DNA of 64,000 nt, from contig JHVA01000001.1 in assembly GCA_000688615.1 (NCBI GenBank), forward strand, positions 620,001 to 684,000. The letters are read 5' to 3'. Below the pieces are notes generated by a model, which did no database searches, was not told the DNA's origin, and was given only the letters and a program-made list of their open reading frames with translations. Shown here piece by piece: positions 38,607 through 47,422 of this stretch (position 1 is the first letter of the stretch; the number at the start of each line of letters is the position of its first letter). The stretch comes from Acidobacteriaceae bacterium KBS 146 (lineage in GTDB: Bacteria > Acidobacteriota > Terriglobia > Terriglobales > Acidobacteriaceae). Made by a program: the position numbers and the translations under genes.

Positions 38607-40484
38607 ATGTCTACGGCCAACAAACAGCGACGCGGAACCTCTTCCCCGACCGCGCCTCCCGAGGAGGCCGCACCCGAGAGCACGTTCGAGGGGGACTACA
38701 GGCCACGTACCGAAGGCGCTCCGCAGACTTCGAACATCCGCGTCGATCCCGTCCATCAGGTTGAATTTCTTCACTCGCTGGCCGATGCGCTGAACACCAC
38801 GCTTGACCTGAACACCCTGATGCATCGGGTCGCGGATCTCGTCCGCGCCGTCATCGACTATCGCATCTTCGCCATCCTCCTCATCAACGACCGTACCCAG
38901 GAACTCTGGATGCGTTTCCAGATCGGCCACACTCCCGAGGTGGAGCGCACCCGCCTCAAGATGGGGCGAGGCATCGTCGGTCAGGCCGCCCTCCAGCGCA
39001 GAACCCTCCTGATCGATGACGTCACCCAGCAAGAGCACTACATCAACGCAAATCCCGAGGTCCGTTCTGAGCTGGCGGTGCCGCTGATCGTAAAAAATCG
39101 CGTCATCGGCGTCTTCGATATCGAATCCGAAATCCCGGGCTTCTTCACAGCAGAGCATCAGCGGCTGCTCGAGCTCGTCGCCTCTCGCGTCGCCATCGCG
39201 GTCGAAAACGCGCGCCTCTATACGCGCGTCTCGCGTCAGGCACAGACGCTGGCGGTTCTCAACGAGATCTCGCGCGAGATCACCAGCATCCTCGATCTCG
39301 ACGATCTGCTGGAACGAATCGGTCAGCTCATGAAGCGCGTAATCGACTACCAGATGTTCACGATTCTGCTCTGGAACGATCGAACGCAGCAGTTTGAGCA
39401 TCGCTTCTCTTCCCGTTACGGCGAGCGCATTCGCCGCGACCGTAATGTAGCGCTGGGAGAAGGCATCATCGGCTCGGCGGCCCAGGCTCGCGAGTCTATT
39501 CTCGCTCCGGACGTTCGCAAAGATGCGCGATATCTCAACGTCAACCCCGAGACTCGATCCGAGCTGGCCGTCCCTTTGATCTATAAGGGCCAGGTGATCG
39601 GCGTCATCGATCTGGAACACACACGCGTCAACTACTACAACGACGATCATCAGCGCACGCTCTCGACCCTCGCCGCGCAAGTGGCCATTTCGATCGCCAA
39701 TGCCCGGTTGTATCAGCGTATCCACGAAGAAGAGCAGCGGATGGAGCGCGACCTCGATATGGCTCGCAAGGTTCAGCTGCGTCTGATGCCACCGCAGCCG
39801 CCGAAGATGGAGCGAGCCGAATTCGCCGCTCAGTTCAATGCTGCGCGCTCTATCGGTGGAGACCTCTATGACTTTCTCGACTACGGTCCGGGTCGCGTTG
39901 CCATTGCCATCGGCGATGTCAGCGGCAAGGCCGCTCCCGCCGCGCTTTATGCTGCGCTGGTCAGCGGAATTTTGCGATCGCTCGCTGCGCAGCACCTCTC
40001 CCCGGCCTCACTGCTCGCTGCGCTCAACGATCAGCTTCAGGAGCGCCGGCTGGACTCGCAATATGTCACCATGCTCGTCGCAATCTGGGACGACTCCAAC
40101 CAGACGATCCAGATTGCGAATGCAGGCTCAGTCCAACCGCTCTTCGTATCCATCAGTTCCACCAGTTCCCGCACCACGGTTGACGTAAAGACCATTAAAG
40201 CCGAAGGCTTCCCGCTTGGTCTTTTTCCAGACGTCGAATACGAGGAGTTCACACTGTCAACGCGGACCGGCGATCTGCTGGTCTTTTTCTCAGATGGTAT
40301 TCCGGATGCAGAAAATGCAAAAGGCGAGATGTTCGGCACCGACCGATTGGTGAAGGTGCTCAAGACGCAGCGGCAACCCACCGCTGCCTCTATGGTCGAT
40401 GCCATTCAAAAGGCAGTCTCGGACTTCCAGTCCGGAACCGAACACTTCGACGACGAGACCATTGTCGTCTTACGGGCGCTTTAG
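38607..40484 (+). CDS. GAF-GAF-PP2C (SpoIIE-type) serine phosphatase
   Basis: The 625-residue cytoplasmic signalling protein has two similar GAF domains (about 50-205 and 215-375). Each contains RSELAVPLI followed by a GV-D-E block, so they are a clear internal duplication. The C-terminal PP2C/SpoIIE phosphatase (about 390-625) has the metal-binding motifs GGDLYDF, GDVSGKA, FSDGIPDA and DDETIVV. Related proteins act in anti-sigma regulation by dephosphorylating an antagonist. The ligand is unknown. It follows deoC on the same strand with an 80-base gap, but a shared function is not implied. Confidence 0.9.
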   Translation: MSTANKQRRGTSSPTAPPEEAAPESTFEGDYRPRTEGAPQTSNIRVDPVHQVEFLHSLADALNTTLDLNTLMHRVADLVRAVIDYRIFAILLINDRTQELWMRFQIGHTPEVERTRLKMGRGIVGQAALQRRTLLIDDVTQQEHYINANPEVRSELAVPLIVKNRVIGVFDIESEIPGFFTAEHQRLLELVASRVAIAVENARLYTRVSRQAQTLAVLNEISREITSILDLDDLLERIGQLMKRVIDYQMFTILLWNDRTQQFEHRFSSRYGERIRRDRNVALGEGIIGSAAQARESILAPDVRKDARYLNVNPETRSELAVPLIYKGQVIGVIDLEHTRVNYYNDDHQRTLSTLAAQVAISIANARLYQRIHEEEQRMERDLDMARKVQLRLMPPQPPKMERAEFAAQFNAARSIGGDLYDFLDYGPGRVAIAIGDVSGKAAPAALYAALVSGILRSLAAQHLSPASLLAALNDQLQERRLDSQYVTMLVAIWDDSNQTIQIANAGSVQPLFVSISSTSSRTTVDVKTIKAEGFPLGLFPDVEYEEFTLSTRTGDLLVFFSDGIPDAENAKGEMFGTDRLVKVLKTQRQPTAASMVDAIQKAVSDFQSGTEHFDDETIVVLRAL

Positions 40485-40488
40485 TCTT

Positions 40489-41559
40489 TTATTGGTTTGC
40501 TATCTTCGCCTCCACCTGCTGATACCCCGAAGGTATAGAAAACTTCGAAGGATCCGCAGGAGCCTGCGAGAAATCGCTCATTTGGGTCGTCGATTCAATC
40601 AGCACCGCCGCTCCAGATTCACCAGGCTGAGATGGGGCCGGATCGGCAGCCTTTTTCTTTCGACCGAAGCCCCCCAGACCTCCAAGTCCAAGGCTGCTTG
40701 TAATCGCAGAGGCCGCTGAATCTTTCGCAACCTGTCCGGCGCTCACGGCCGGCGCGGAAGTGGATTGAGGCAAAGGCGCTTCTGAAGCTGCGGGCAACGG
40801 TTCCCCATTCGCTGTAGTTCCCATGCGCATAATCTGAAGCACCGGGATTCCTTTCAGCTTCGACATCTCCTTCACCATGTCGGCCATCGCCTTTCCAGCA
40901 CCCGGCTGCGAGGCGAGCATGGCGGGGTTGAAGGACTCGTTAAAGACCGTGCCGAGTTTCGCTGCGAATCGCTGCTGGAACTCCCGGACCTCCTCATAGC
41001 CAGGCACTTCAGGGGCAAGCCACATATCGTTGGTCAACGCCAGCGAGCCCTTCTCTCCGGTCTTTTTATCGGTCGCATCCATGGCCATGCTTAAGATTGA
41101 TTCGTTCGTATCGATTCCGGCCACGTCCTTGGTTGCGCCTGTATTCCGCACCTTCACCTGGAAGGAAAGATCGGTATTGGCAGCAGCTGACTGAGAGTCA
41201 GACACCTGCTGCTCCTTACCCTTACGGATCGCAGCATCGATCTGCTGCCGCATCTGTTCGAAGGTCATCGTCGTATATTGCCTCCGCGTGTGGTCGACGG
41301 TCGTAATGGTCTCTTTATCGAGATCAACGATCTCGGTTCGCAGGGAATTCGCACGAACCATCCGATTGCCCTGAATGGTGACCGTCGAGAGGATCGGTTC
41401 ACCAGCCTGGCGTGCTTGTTTACTGAAGGCACCTGCCATCTTCATCATTCCGATTACGGCTCCTCCAGTGATCTGGGTCTTCTCGGAGTACGAAAAATCG
41501 GCATGGAGTGCCGGGGGCAACATGCCCAGAAAGCAGAGAGCGATATATGTAGTTTTCAT
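40489..41559 (-). CDS. Hypothetical exported protein
   Basis: I do not recognise this 356-residue protein with confidence. It has a signal peptide (MKTTYIALCFLGMLPPAL, ending near HADF). The body contains KETITTVDHTRRQYTTMTFEQM, a Gly-rich segment (SLGLGGLGGFGRKKK) near residue 293 and a closing FSIPSGYQQVEAKI. The Thr/Val-rich strands and the DHTRRQYTTM block look like the DUF4412 or LolA-like lipoprotein-related group, but this is weak. The start ATG at 41559 has AGGAG upstream. It converges on the phosphatase gene with only four bases between. Confidence 0.6.
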   Translation of the reverse strand: MKTTYIALCFLGMLPPALHADFSYSEKTQITGGAVIGMMKMAGAFSKQARQAGEPILSTVTIQGNRMVRANSLRTEIVDLDKETITTVDHTRRQYTTMTFEQMRQQIDAAIRKGKEQQVSDSQSAAANTDLSFQVKVRNTGATKDVAGIDTNESILSMAMDATDKKTGEKGSLALTNDMWLAPEVPGYEEVREFQQRFAAKLGTVFNESFNPAMLASQPGAGKAMADMVKEMSKLKGIPVLQIMRMGTTANGEPLPAASEAPLPQSTSAPAVSAGQVAKDSAASAITSSLGLGGLGGFGRKKKAADPAPSQPGESGAAVLIESTTQMSDFSQAPADPSKFSIPSGYQQVEAKIANQ

Positions 41560-41660
41560 GAAGTTGTGCTCCTGATCGCAAATTGGATCTCTGGGCCCAG
41601 ATGGAACGACACCGGCAGGAGTGTACCAACGCCGGTCCAAGAAAGGTTAGGATAAAAGTA

Positions 41661-42977
41661 ATGTCTTCCACGATGACCTCGCAGAACTCCACCACGACTC
41701 AGATTGTTCGCCCGGCCCGTAGCTTTCAGGGTTCCGTTACAGTTCCTGGAGATAAATCCATCTCCCATCGCTATGCCATGCTGGCCGGACTTGCCGAGGG
41801 AACGACGCGTCTTAGTAATTTTTCGACGGGCGCCGACCCGCACTCGACCTTGGGCTGCGTGGAGGCTCTTGGGGCAAAGGTCTCCAAAGAGGGAACGAAG
41901 ATCGAAGTGACAGGAACCGCCGGAGCCTTTCAGCAGCCAGCCGGGGAGCTCGACTGCGGAAACTCGGGCAGCACCATGCGCATGCTTGCAGGCCTTATAG
42001 CGCCTCATCCGCATACGTTTACGATGATTGGCGATCATTCCCTGACTATGCGTCCCATGGAAAGAATTCGTAAGCCCCTGTCGGCGATGGGAGCGAAGAT
42101 CGACCTGGTGGACGGCCATGCCCCGATGACGATTCATGGTGGTCCTTTGAAGGCGATCAACTTTGACACTCCCATCCCTTCTGCACAGGTCAAAACCGCC
42201 GTCCTCTTTGCGGGACTTCAGGCGGAAGGAACAACGAGCCTCTCCGAAGCGGTCAGGACTCGTGACCACTCCGAACATGCGCTGAAGGCCTTCGGTGCCA
42301 GTCTGACCCGCACCGGCGAGCGCTTGAGTATCCCAGGCGGACAGAAGCTAAGGGCCATTGAGGCGACTGTGCCGGGAGATATCTCTTCGGCCGCCTTCTT
42401 CCTTTGTGCCGCACTGCTGTTCCCTGACTCAAACCTGGTGCTCGACTCGCTTGGGTTGAATCCGACGCGCGCTGCACTGCTGGACGTCATCACCACGCTC
42501 GGCGGCAAGATTAAAGTGCTCACGGTCGAAGAGCACCATGGCGAGACCATCGGAACAATTCAAGTGAACCGCTCCGTAGATGGCCTAAAAGGTGCCGAGA
42601 TTACAGGAGCGTTGTCGGCGCAACTGATCGACGAGCTGCCGGTCATCGCTGCCATTGCACCCTACACACGCGATGGCGTTGTGATCCGCGATGCCAAGGA
42701 ACTGCGTATCAAAGAGTCAGACCGCATCGCACTGGTCGCCAAAAATCTGAAGGCGATGGGCGCTGAGGTCACCGAGTTCGAAGATGGCCTCATCGTTCCC
42801 GGCAACCAACAGCTTCACGGCGCCGAGATCGACTCGGGAAGCGACCATCGCATCGCCATGGCGTTTGCCATCGCAGCACTTCGAGCCACCAGCGAAAACG
42901 TGATTCATGGTGCTGAAGCCGCGGCGATCTCCTTCCCTGAGTTCTTCACGTTCCTTGAGGAACTCGCGAAGCGTTAG
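41661..42977 (+). CDS. aroA: 3-phosphoshikimate 1-carboxyvinyltransferase (EPSP synthase)
   Basis: The 438-residue enzyme joins shikimate-3-phosphate and phosphoenolpyruvate in aromatic amino acid synthesis. PEP-site motifs are seen: GDKSISHRYAMLAGLA at the N-terminus, CGNSGSTMRMLAG (the NxGT-like loop) and KELRIKESDRI near the C-terminus. The NSGSTMR loop is closer to the Gram-positive-type synthases than to the NAGTAMR of E. coli. I chose the ATG at 41661. The stop lies inside the 3' end of the convergent glycosyltransferase gene, overlapping by 32 bases. Confidence 0.95.
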   Translation: MSSTMTSQNSTTTQIVRPARSFQGSVTVPGDKSISHRYAMLAGLAEGTTRLSNFSTGADPHSTLGCVEALGAKVSKEGTKIEVTGTAGAFQQPAGELDCGNSGSTMRMLAGLIAPHPHTFTMIGDHSLTMRPMERIRKPLSAMGAKIDLVDGHAPMTIHGGPLKAINFDTPIPSAQVKTAVLFAGLQAEGTTSLSEAVRTRDHSEHALKAFGASLTRTGERLSIPGGQKLRAIEATVPGDISSAAFFLCAALLFPDSNLVLDSLGLNPTRAALLDVITTLGGKIKVLTVEEHHGETIGTIQVNRSVDGLKGAEITGALSAQLIDELPVIAAIAPYTRDGVVIRDAKELRIKESDRIALVAKNLKAMGAEVTEFEDGLIVPGNQQLHGAEIDSGSDHRIAMAFAIAALRATSENVIHGAEAAAISFPEFFTFLEELAKR

Positions 42978-44097
42978 GCGAAAGCCTCTCCGCAGCAAAG
43001 CGCGAGAGAAGATCGTCGAGCGCTGAGGTGACTTCGGCGACGCTGACCTCGTCGATGATGTAGTCCGGAATCGCGGAGGGCATATCCGCGTTTTTGAGAA
43101 TGCGATATCGATCGATGCCGACCGGAAGCCATTCAATCGGAGGGGACCACGCTGGCGCAACAATCACCATGGGAAGCCCCGCAGCGCGGCCGATGTGAAG
43201 CGGTCCCGTGTCGAGGGTCAGACCTACCGTCGCCAGGCTCATCAAGGCCGTAAGCTGTGGAAGGTTCGTCTTTCCCGCCACATTAGTTGTGGCAAAGGGA
43301 AGACCGTTTCGCAGCTCATCGATTGCAGGGGACTCTGCGGCGGTTCCAACGAAGACAATATGTGCTCCGTAGCGCTCGTTGAGGAAGATTGCGGCCTCGC
43401 GAAAACGCTCAGAACGCCAGCTCTTGCGTTGCGTCACGCTGGTTTGAGTAACAAATATAGCAAGTGGCTGTCCCGGCACTGTGCCTGAGCCAGCCAAAAG
43501 ATTACGTGCAAAGGCTAAATCTCGCTCGGTGAAGAAGATCTTCGGCTCTACATGATTCGGTGCATGTCCGAGTGCTTCTATCAGCCTGAGGTTATTGGCG
43601 ATCTGGCTCTGCGTATAGTCAAACTTCAAATGCACCCGGAAGAGTTCAGGCTCGACCGCAAAGCCCACGCGCGTGGAAGCCCCGCCTAACAGCGCCTGTA
43701 GCGTAATCTTGGTTCGCTCGTTACCGAGCGGGAAAAGACTTACAACTTTTGCATCTGGAAATGGAAACTGGCTGCGCAAGGACTGGACGGAGGATTTCAG
43801 ATCCTTCAGCGGATTTGGAGTTTCGATCAGTGTGTCGATATGAGGATTGTTCCGCAAAGCTTCTATAGAAAATCCGCTCCCGACGACTGCGATACGAGCG
43901 TCAGGTACAGCTTGCCGTAAGGCCGTAAACAGCGGAGTCGTATGGATAGCGGTGCCTAGTGCGCTTGCGTGCTGGAATACCAGAAAATTCCTGGCTTCCC
44001 GCAATCGGCTTGCCGGCACAGATCTCCGGCTGGTTCCATCTTCGACTGCGACCACTCCGGTAAACGCAACACTCTTCAGCTTTCGGATGAGACTCAA
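42946..44097 (-). CDS. Family 9 glycosyltransferase (heptosyltransferase-like)
   Basis: The 383-residue protein resembles lipopolysaccharide heptosyltransferases: a Rossmann-like N-terminus (FLVFQHASALGTAIHTTPLF) and a C-terminal donor site with LDTGPLHIGRAAGLPMV. It probably adds a sugar to a cell-surface glycolipid at the inner face of the membrane. It is third in the minus-strand run miaB, bifunctional nuclease, glycosyltransferase (36-base gap to the nuclease). Its 3' end overlaps the end of aroA by 32 bases on the opposite strand. Confidence 0.8.
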   Translation of the reverse strand: MSLIRKLKSVAFTGVVAVEDGTSRRSVPASRLREARNFLVFQHASALGTAIHTTPLFTALRQAVPDARIAVVGSGFSIEALRNNPHIDTLIETPNPLKDLKSSVQSLRSQFPFPDAKVVSLFPLGNERTKITLQALLGGASTRVGFAVEPELFRVHLKFDYTQSQIANNLRLIEALGHAPNHVEPKIFFTERDLAFARNLLAGSGTVPGQPLAIFVTQTSVTQRKSWRSERFREAAIFLNERYGAHIVFVGTAAESPAIDELRNGLPFATTNVAGKTNLPQLTALMSLATVGLTLDTGPLHIGRAAGLPMVIVAPAWSPPIEWLPVGIDRYRILKNADMPSAIPDYIIDEVSVAEVTSALDDLLSRFAAERLSPNASRVPQGT

Positions 44098-44133
44098 GAT
44101 CGGGTCCTTCGAGAGTTGTCTGTTTTCGATAGG

Positions 44134-44655
44134 CTACATCTTGTAACGGCCCATCTCGTCATCGTTCAGGTTTTCGAGCCAGCGACGCATCTCGTCTGCA
44201 TTGACGGACTGCGTACCGCTCGCGGCCTGGCGGGAGTTTTCAAGAACATCGCGATTAACGTAGATCGGACAGTCCCAACGGAGCGCAAGTGCGATGGCAT
44301 CGGACGGTCGCGCATCCATCGCTACGGTCTCCCCCGCCTGTTCGAGCCAGATGATCGCGTAAAAAGTGTCGTCCCGAAGCTCGGAGACAACTACTTTACG
44401 AACTGCGGCATTAAGATTTCGCGCCATATTCCGCATCAAATCATGCGTCATCGGCCTGGGGGTAGCCGTCTTTTCCAGTTCAAGCGCAATCGCGTTGGCC
44501 TCAAAGATCCCGACCCAGATCGGAAGAACCACGTCGCTCCCGACATCCTTCAGAACGACGATCGGCATATTGGTGACTGGGTCCATCATGAGCCCGCGAA
44601 TCTGCATCTCGACTTCATCGGGGCCCGGGGTAGTCGCTTGTAGGTTCTGGCTCAT
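44134..44655 (-). CDS. Bifunctional nuclease family protein (DUF151)
   Basis: The 173-residue protein carries the BFN/DUF151 domain, recognised by IVVLKDVGSDVVLPIWVG and FEANAIALELE, followed by ARPSDAIALALR. Plant and bacterial relatives have been reported as bifunctional nucleases, but the activity of bacterial members is generally unknown. The ATG at 44655 lies one base after the miaB stop, so it should be co-transcribed with miaB. Confidence 0.88.
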   Translation of the reverse strand: MSQNLQATTPGPDEVEMQIRGLMMDPVTNMPIVVLKDVGSDVVLPIWVGIFEANAIALELEKTATPRPMTHDLMRNMARNLNAAVRKVVVSELRDDTFYAIIWLEQAGETVAMDARPSDAIALALRWDCPIYVNRDVLENSRQAASGTQSVNADEMRRWLENLNDDEMGRYKM

Positions 44656-44656
44656 A

Positions 44657-46030
44657 TCAGTTCAGTACGACGAAAGGTTGGGGTGTCCGGGTAGCCTGAA
44701 GAGGTACAGAACCGGGGGCCGCCTCCCCGATAAGGCAATTCGGCATGGTACGGGTAATTTGAACGGGAAGGTAGCTTCCGATGGGAGGCTGAGAGAGGCC
44801 CTCAGCCTGCGTAAAGTTGACCGTCTTGTTCTGAGTGGAACGGCCAACAACCTGGCCACGTGCCGGGTTGAAGCTTTCGACCATCACCTCGATTGTCTGC
44901 CCAAGGTGCCGCGCATAGTGCTCGCGTTGTATCTCACGCTGGCGATCGTTGAGGATACGAAGACGTTCACTCTTAACCTCATCCGAGATACTGTCGGCCA
45001 TATGAACGGCTGGAGTATTGGGTCGGGGCGAGAATTTGAATGCGAATACTGCGTCGTAGCGGACAGCACCGAGCAGCGTAATCGTCTCCTCAAAATCGGC
45101 GTCCGTCTCTCCCGGGAAACCCACAATCATGTCGCTGGTAATACTAATGTCCCGCTTGGCAGCATGAATCCAGCTCATCCGCTCGAGATACCACTCCCGG
45201 GTATACTCCCGCGACATCGCATGAAGCACGGACGAAGATCCGGACTGCACCGGCAGATGAACGTGATCGCAGAGCGCTGGTGTAGCATCGATCGCTTCGA
45301 CGATATCGCGGGTAAAGTCACGTGGGTGCGAGGTTGTGAAACGCACACGCCGGATCCCTGGAATATTTCCTACCGCTGAGAGCAGCTCCGCGAATGAAAG
45401 CCGTCCTGAAGGATCGCGCCACGAATTGACGTTCTGCCCCAGAAGCTGGATGTCCGTGAATCCCTGGTCGGCCATTCGGCGTGCTTCCACCAGAACGGAT
45501 GCCGAGGTGCGAGAACGCTCCTTGCCGCGTGTGTACGGTACGACGCAGTAGGCACAGAACTTATCGCAGCCCTCGATGATGGTGATGTAACCGCGATGCG
45601 GATTCGAGCGGACCGTGAATTCAGTGTCAAAGGTCTGATCAGTCTGCCGGTCGTCGAGGCCGGTGATGCGGTTCTCGCCTGCTTCAAGCCGAGCCAGCAT
45701 GGACGGAAGATTGCGGTAGGAAGCCGAGCCGGCAACGATCGAAACATACGGCGCGCGCTCGAAGATTCGCTCCCCTTCCTGCTGCGCCACGCAGCCGATG
45801 ACGGCGAATTTCTTCCCTTCGCCCTGCATGCGTTTGTACTCATTCAGGCGATGAAAGACCTTTTGCTCGGCCTTGTCGCGAATCGAACAGGTGTTGTACA
45901 GGATCAGCCCGGCCTCAGCCTCGTCAGGAACCTGAATATAACCTTCGTGCTCCAACGTGCCAATGACCTTTTCCGAGTCATGGGCATTCATCTGACAGCC
46001 AAAGGTTTCGATATAGAACGTCTTGCTCAC
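44657..46030 (-). CDS. miaB: tRNA-2-methylthio-N6-dimethylallyladenosine synthase
   Basis: MiaB adds the methylthio group to position C2 of i6A37 in tRNAs reading UNN. The 457-residue protein has the N-terminal MTTase Cys residues (ETFGCQMN, YNTCSIRD, IGCVAQ). The radical SAM motif is EGCDKFCAYCVVPYTRG, and a C-terminal TRAM domain lies near residues 380-440. The start is a GTG at 46030, which gives the usual MSKTFYIETFGC. The frame is open to a TTG at 46075, but that has no ribosome binding site. It heads an operon with the bifunctional nuclease and glycosyltransferase genes. The tRNA-Glu genes lie just upstream on the same strand. Confidence 0.95.
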   Translation of the reverse strand: MSKTFYIETFGCQMNAHDSEKVIGTLEHEGYIQVPDEAEAGLILYNTCSIRDKAEQKVFHRLNEYKRMQGEGKKFAVIGCVAQQEGERIFERAPYVSIVAGSASYRNLPSMLARLEAGENRITGLDDRQTDQTFDTEFTVRSNPHRGYITIIEGCDKFCAYCVVPYTRGKERSRTSASVLVEARRMADQGFTDIQLLGQNVNSWRDPSGRLSFAELLSAVGNIPGIRRVRFTTSHPRDFTRDIVEAIDATPALCDHVHLPVQSGSSSVLHAMSREYTREWYLERMSWIHAAKRDISITSDMIVGFPGETDADFEETITLLGAVRYDAVFAFKFSPRPNTPAVHMADSISDEVKSERLRILNDRQREIQREHYARHLGQTIEVMVESFNPARGQVVGRSTQNKTVNFTQAEGLSQPPIGSYLPVQITRTMPNCLIGEAAPGSVPLQATRTPQPFVVLN

Positions 46031-46112
46031 AACAACAGTATAGCGTTCGGTATCAGGATCAAACTGCGCTTGCAACGCTTCGGTCCAGGTAGATAAGTAG
46101 ATTGTCGAAAGG

Positions 46113-46189
46113 TGGTAGCGCCAACGGGGATCGAACCCGTACTCTCAGCCTTGAAAGGGCCGCGTGTTAACCAGTTACACCATGGCGCC
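46113..46189 (-). tRNA. tRNA-Glu (anticodon UUC)
   Basis: A complete cloverleaf of 77 bases including an encoded CCA end. The acceptor stem pairs GGCGCCA with TGGCGCT, starting with a G-U pair. The D arm has GTGT pairing ACAC, and the anticodon loop is CTTTCAA. The T arm has ACGGG and CCCGT around TTCGATC. Anticodon UUC reads GAA and GAG. Confidence 0.95.
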
Positions 46190-46213
46190 AAGACTTCGAT
46201 TCTGAGAAAGGCT

Positions 46214-46290
46214 TGGTAGCGTTACCGGGGCTCGAACCCGGACTCTTCGCCTTGAGAGGGCGACGTGTTAACCAGTTACACCATAACGCC
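46214..46290 (-). tRNA. tRNA-Glu (anticodon CUC)
   Basis: A complete cloverleaf of 77 bases with an encoded CCA. The acceptor is GGCGTTA pairing TAACGCT. The anticodon loop CTCTCAA gives anticodon CUC, which reads GAG. The D arm is identical to the other tRNA-Glu, from which it is 24 bases away on the same strand. The pair probably arose by duplication and then diverged in anticodon and stems. Confidence 0.95.
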
Positions 46291-46373
46291 AAATAGAATT
46301 CAGGAGGATTTTCTCTCCAGCTCAAGTACAGATTATAGACCAAAATCAGCGGATCGCAAAGGCGGAGAAACGA

Positions 46374-46649
46374 TTAGAGACCGAGCTTCTTGACCTCGTC
46401 GTTGTAGTACTTGCGATAGAGAATGTCCCACTCCTGGGAACCCTCAAGAATGATCTTTCGCTGCGAAGCGATCTTCTGTCGCGCCGCCGCATCGATCTTC
46501 GTCTCTTCAGTCAGCAGCCTTTCGAGCGCCTTCCGGGCTTCCTGCCGAATGGTGTTGCGATCTTCAAGAAAGTCGCACTCTGGAATCTCGGCCAGCGTAT
46601 CGGCAACGGTGTGGGCCAGTTTGTTGACTTTATCGCGGGAGATTCTCAC
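46374..46649 (-). CDS. DUF507 family protein (second of a pair)
   Basis: The 91-residue protein starts MRISRDKVNKLAHTVADTL and ends with a helical region (ILYRKYYNDEVKKLGL). It belongs to DUF507, short helical proteins of unknown function found in Acidobacteria, Aquificae and relatives. The ATG overlaps the stop of the other DUF507 gene by four bases (ATGA), so the two are translated together. It ends about 85 bases before the tRNA-Glu(CUC) gene. Confidence 0.85.
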   Translation of the reverse strand: MRISRDKVNKLAHTVADTLAEIPECDFLEDRNTIRQEARKALERLLTEETKIDAAARQKIASQRKIILEGSQEWDILYRKYYNDEVKKLGL

Positions 46650-46924
46650 AGCACCGCCTTGTACTTACGCGCCAGTTCGTTTTTCACCTTCTTGAACATC
46701 TCCGGATAGCTTGCTCCGGTTTTGCGCATGTCCTCTTGAAAAGCCTCAAGAATGACCCGGACCTCATCGTTGATACGATCCTCGAGCGAGAGCTCGTCGA
46801 CCATAGCCGTCGCGACGCGTTCCTCAAGGATCGCCGCTTTTTCCGTCTGGATCATCTTCTGCGCAATGAGTTGCTTCACCGTCTGGCGCGCGAGATAGCC
46901 TACGTAATCTTTAGAGAAAATCAT
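46646..46924 (-). CDS. DUF507 family protein (first of a pair)
   Basis: The 92-residue protein starts MIFSKDYVGYLARQTVKQL and includes ILEERVATAMVDELSLEDRIN, followed by a helical tail with EMFKKVKNELARK. It is related to its neighbour, so the two genes look like a tandem duplication that diverged. They may form a heterodimer. Function is unknown. It lies on the minus strand about 55 bases after the ferredoxin gene, so transcription may start there. Confidence 0.85.
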   Translation of the reverse strand: MIFSKDYVGYLARQTVKQLIAQKMIQTEKAAILEERVATAMVDELSLEDRINDEVRVILEAFQEDMRKTGASYPEMFKKVKNELARKYKAVL

Positions 46925-46977
46925 TGACTTTAAATTCGACTATAACACGTGGATGTTCATGAGTCTGCGCAGGTTCC

Positions 46978-47328
46978 CTACTTACGATGAGGGCACCGGT
47001 CGCTGTTGATGCAGGATTCCGCCAGGCGCAACCGTTCGACTGGCCGCCCCTTGAGAAGATGCTCCTGGACAATCTCCTGCGCATCACGCGGATGAACCTT
47101 CCCGTACCACACCGCATCCGGGTAGACGACGACAACAGGGCCATGCTCGCACTGATCCAGACAGCCGGACTCGTTCGCCCGAACCTTTTGTTTCAGGCCC
47201 GCTTCCTTGATGGCGTCCTTGAAGGCCGATTTGAGCTTCTTGCTTCCCTCAGGCAGACAGCTTGGCCGCGAAGCAGAGCTATCCCGTTCGTTGGTACAGA
47301 TAAAAAGATGATGTTCGAAAAGGGGCAT
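46978..47328 (-). CDS. Thioredoxin-like [2Fe-2S] ferredoxin
   Basis: The 116-residue protein begins LFEHHLFICTNERDSS and has a second Cys in RPSCLPEGS. A C-x3-C pair follows in SGCLDQCEHGP, the pattern of thioredoxin-fold ferredoxins. Next comes VVVVYPDAVWYGKV. Such proteins serve as electron carriers or subunits of NADH dehydrogenase or hydrogenase systems, though none is nearby. The start is ATG 47328; the open frame continues upstream but loses ferredoxin character. It is divergent from the hypothetical gene at 47423. Confidence 0.85.
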   Translation of the reverse strand: MPLFEHHLFICTNERDSSASRPSCLPEGSKKLKSAFKDAIKEAGLKQKVRANESGCLDQCEHGPVVVVYPDAVWYGKVHPRDAQEIVQEHLLKGRPVERLRLAESCINSDRCPHRK

Positions 47329-47422
47329 TCTCTCTTGGATTCCTTCTTCTGGAGAAGGATGCACAGGCACCGTTCCACAAACGGTGTTCCTGCATCCGGT
47401 TTTTCTGAGACAATATCGCTCG

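Noticed and set aside
38592..39995. 467-residue minus-strand open frame inside the GAF-GAF-PP2C gene
   Set aside because: The sense strand carries clear GAF and PP2C motifs; the antisense product is acidic, repetitive and unlike known proteins.
46113..46290. CRISPR or tandem-repeat reading of the two similar blocks
   Set aside because: Both blocks fold as full tRNA-Glu cloverleafs with encoded CCA, so they are tRNA genes and not an array.
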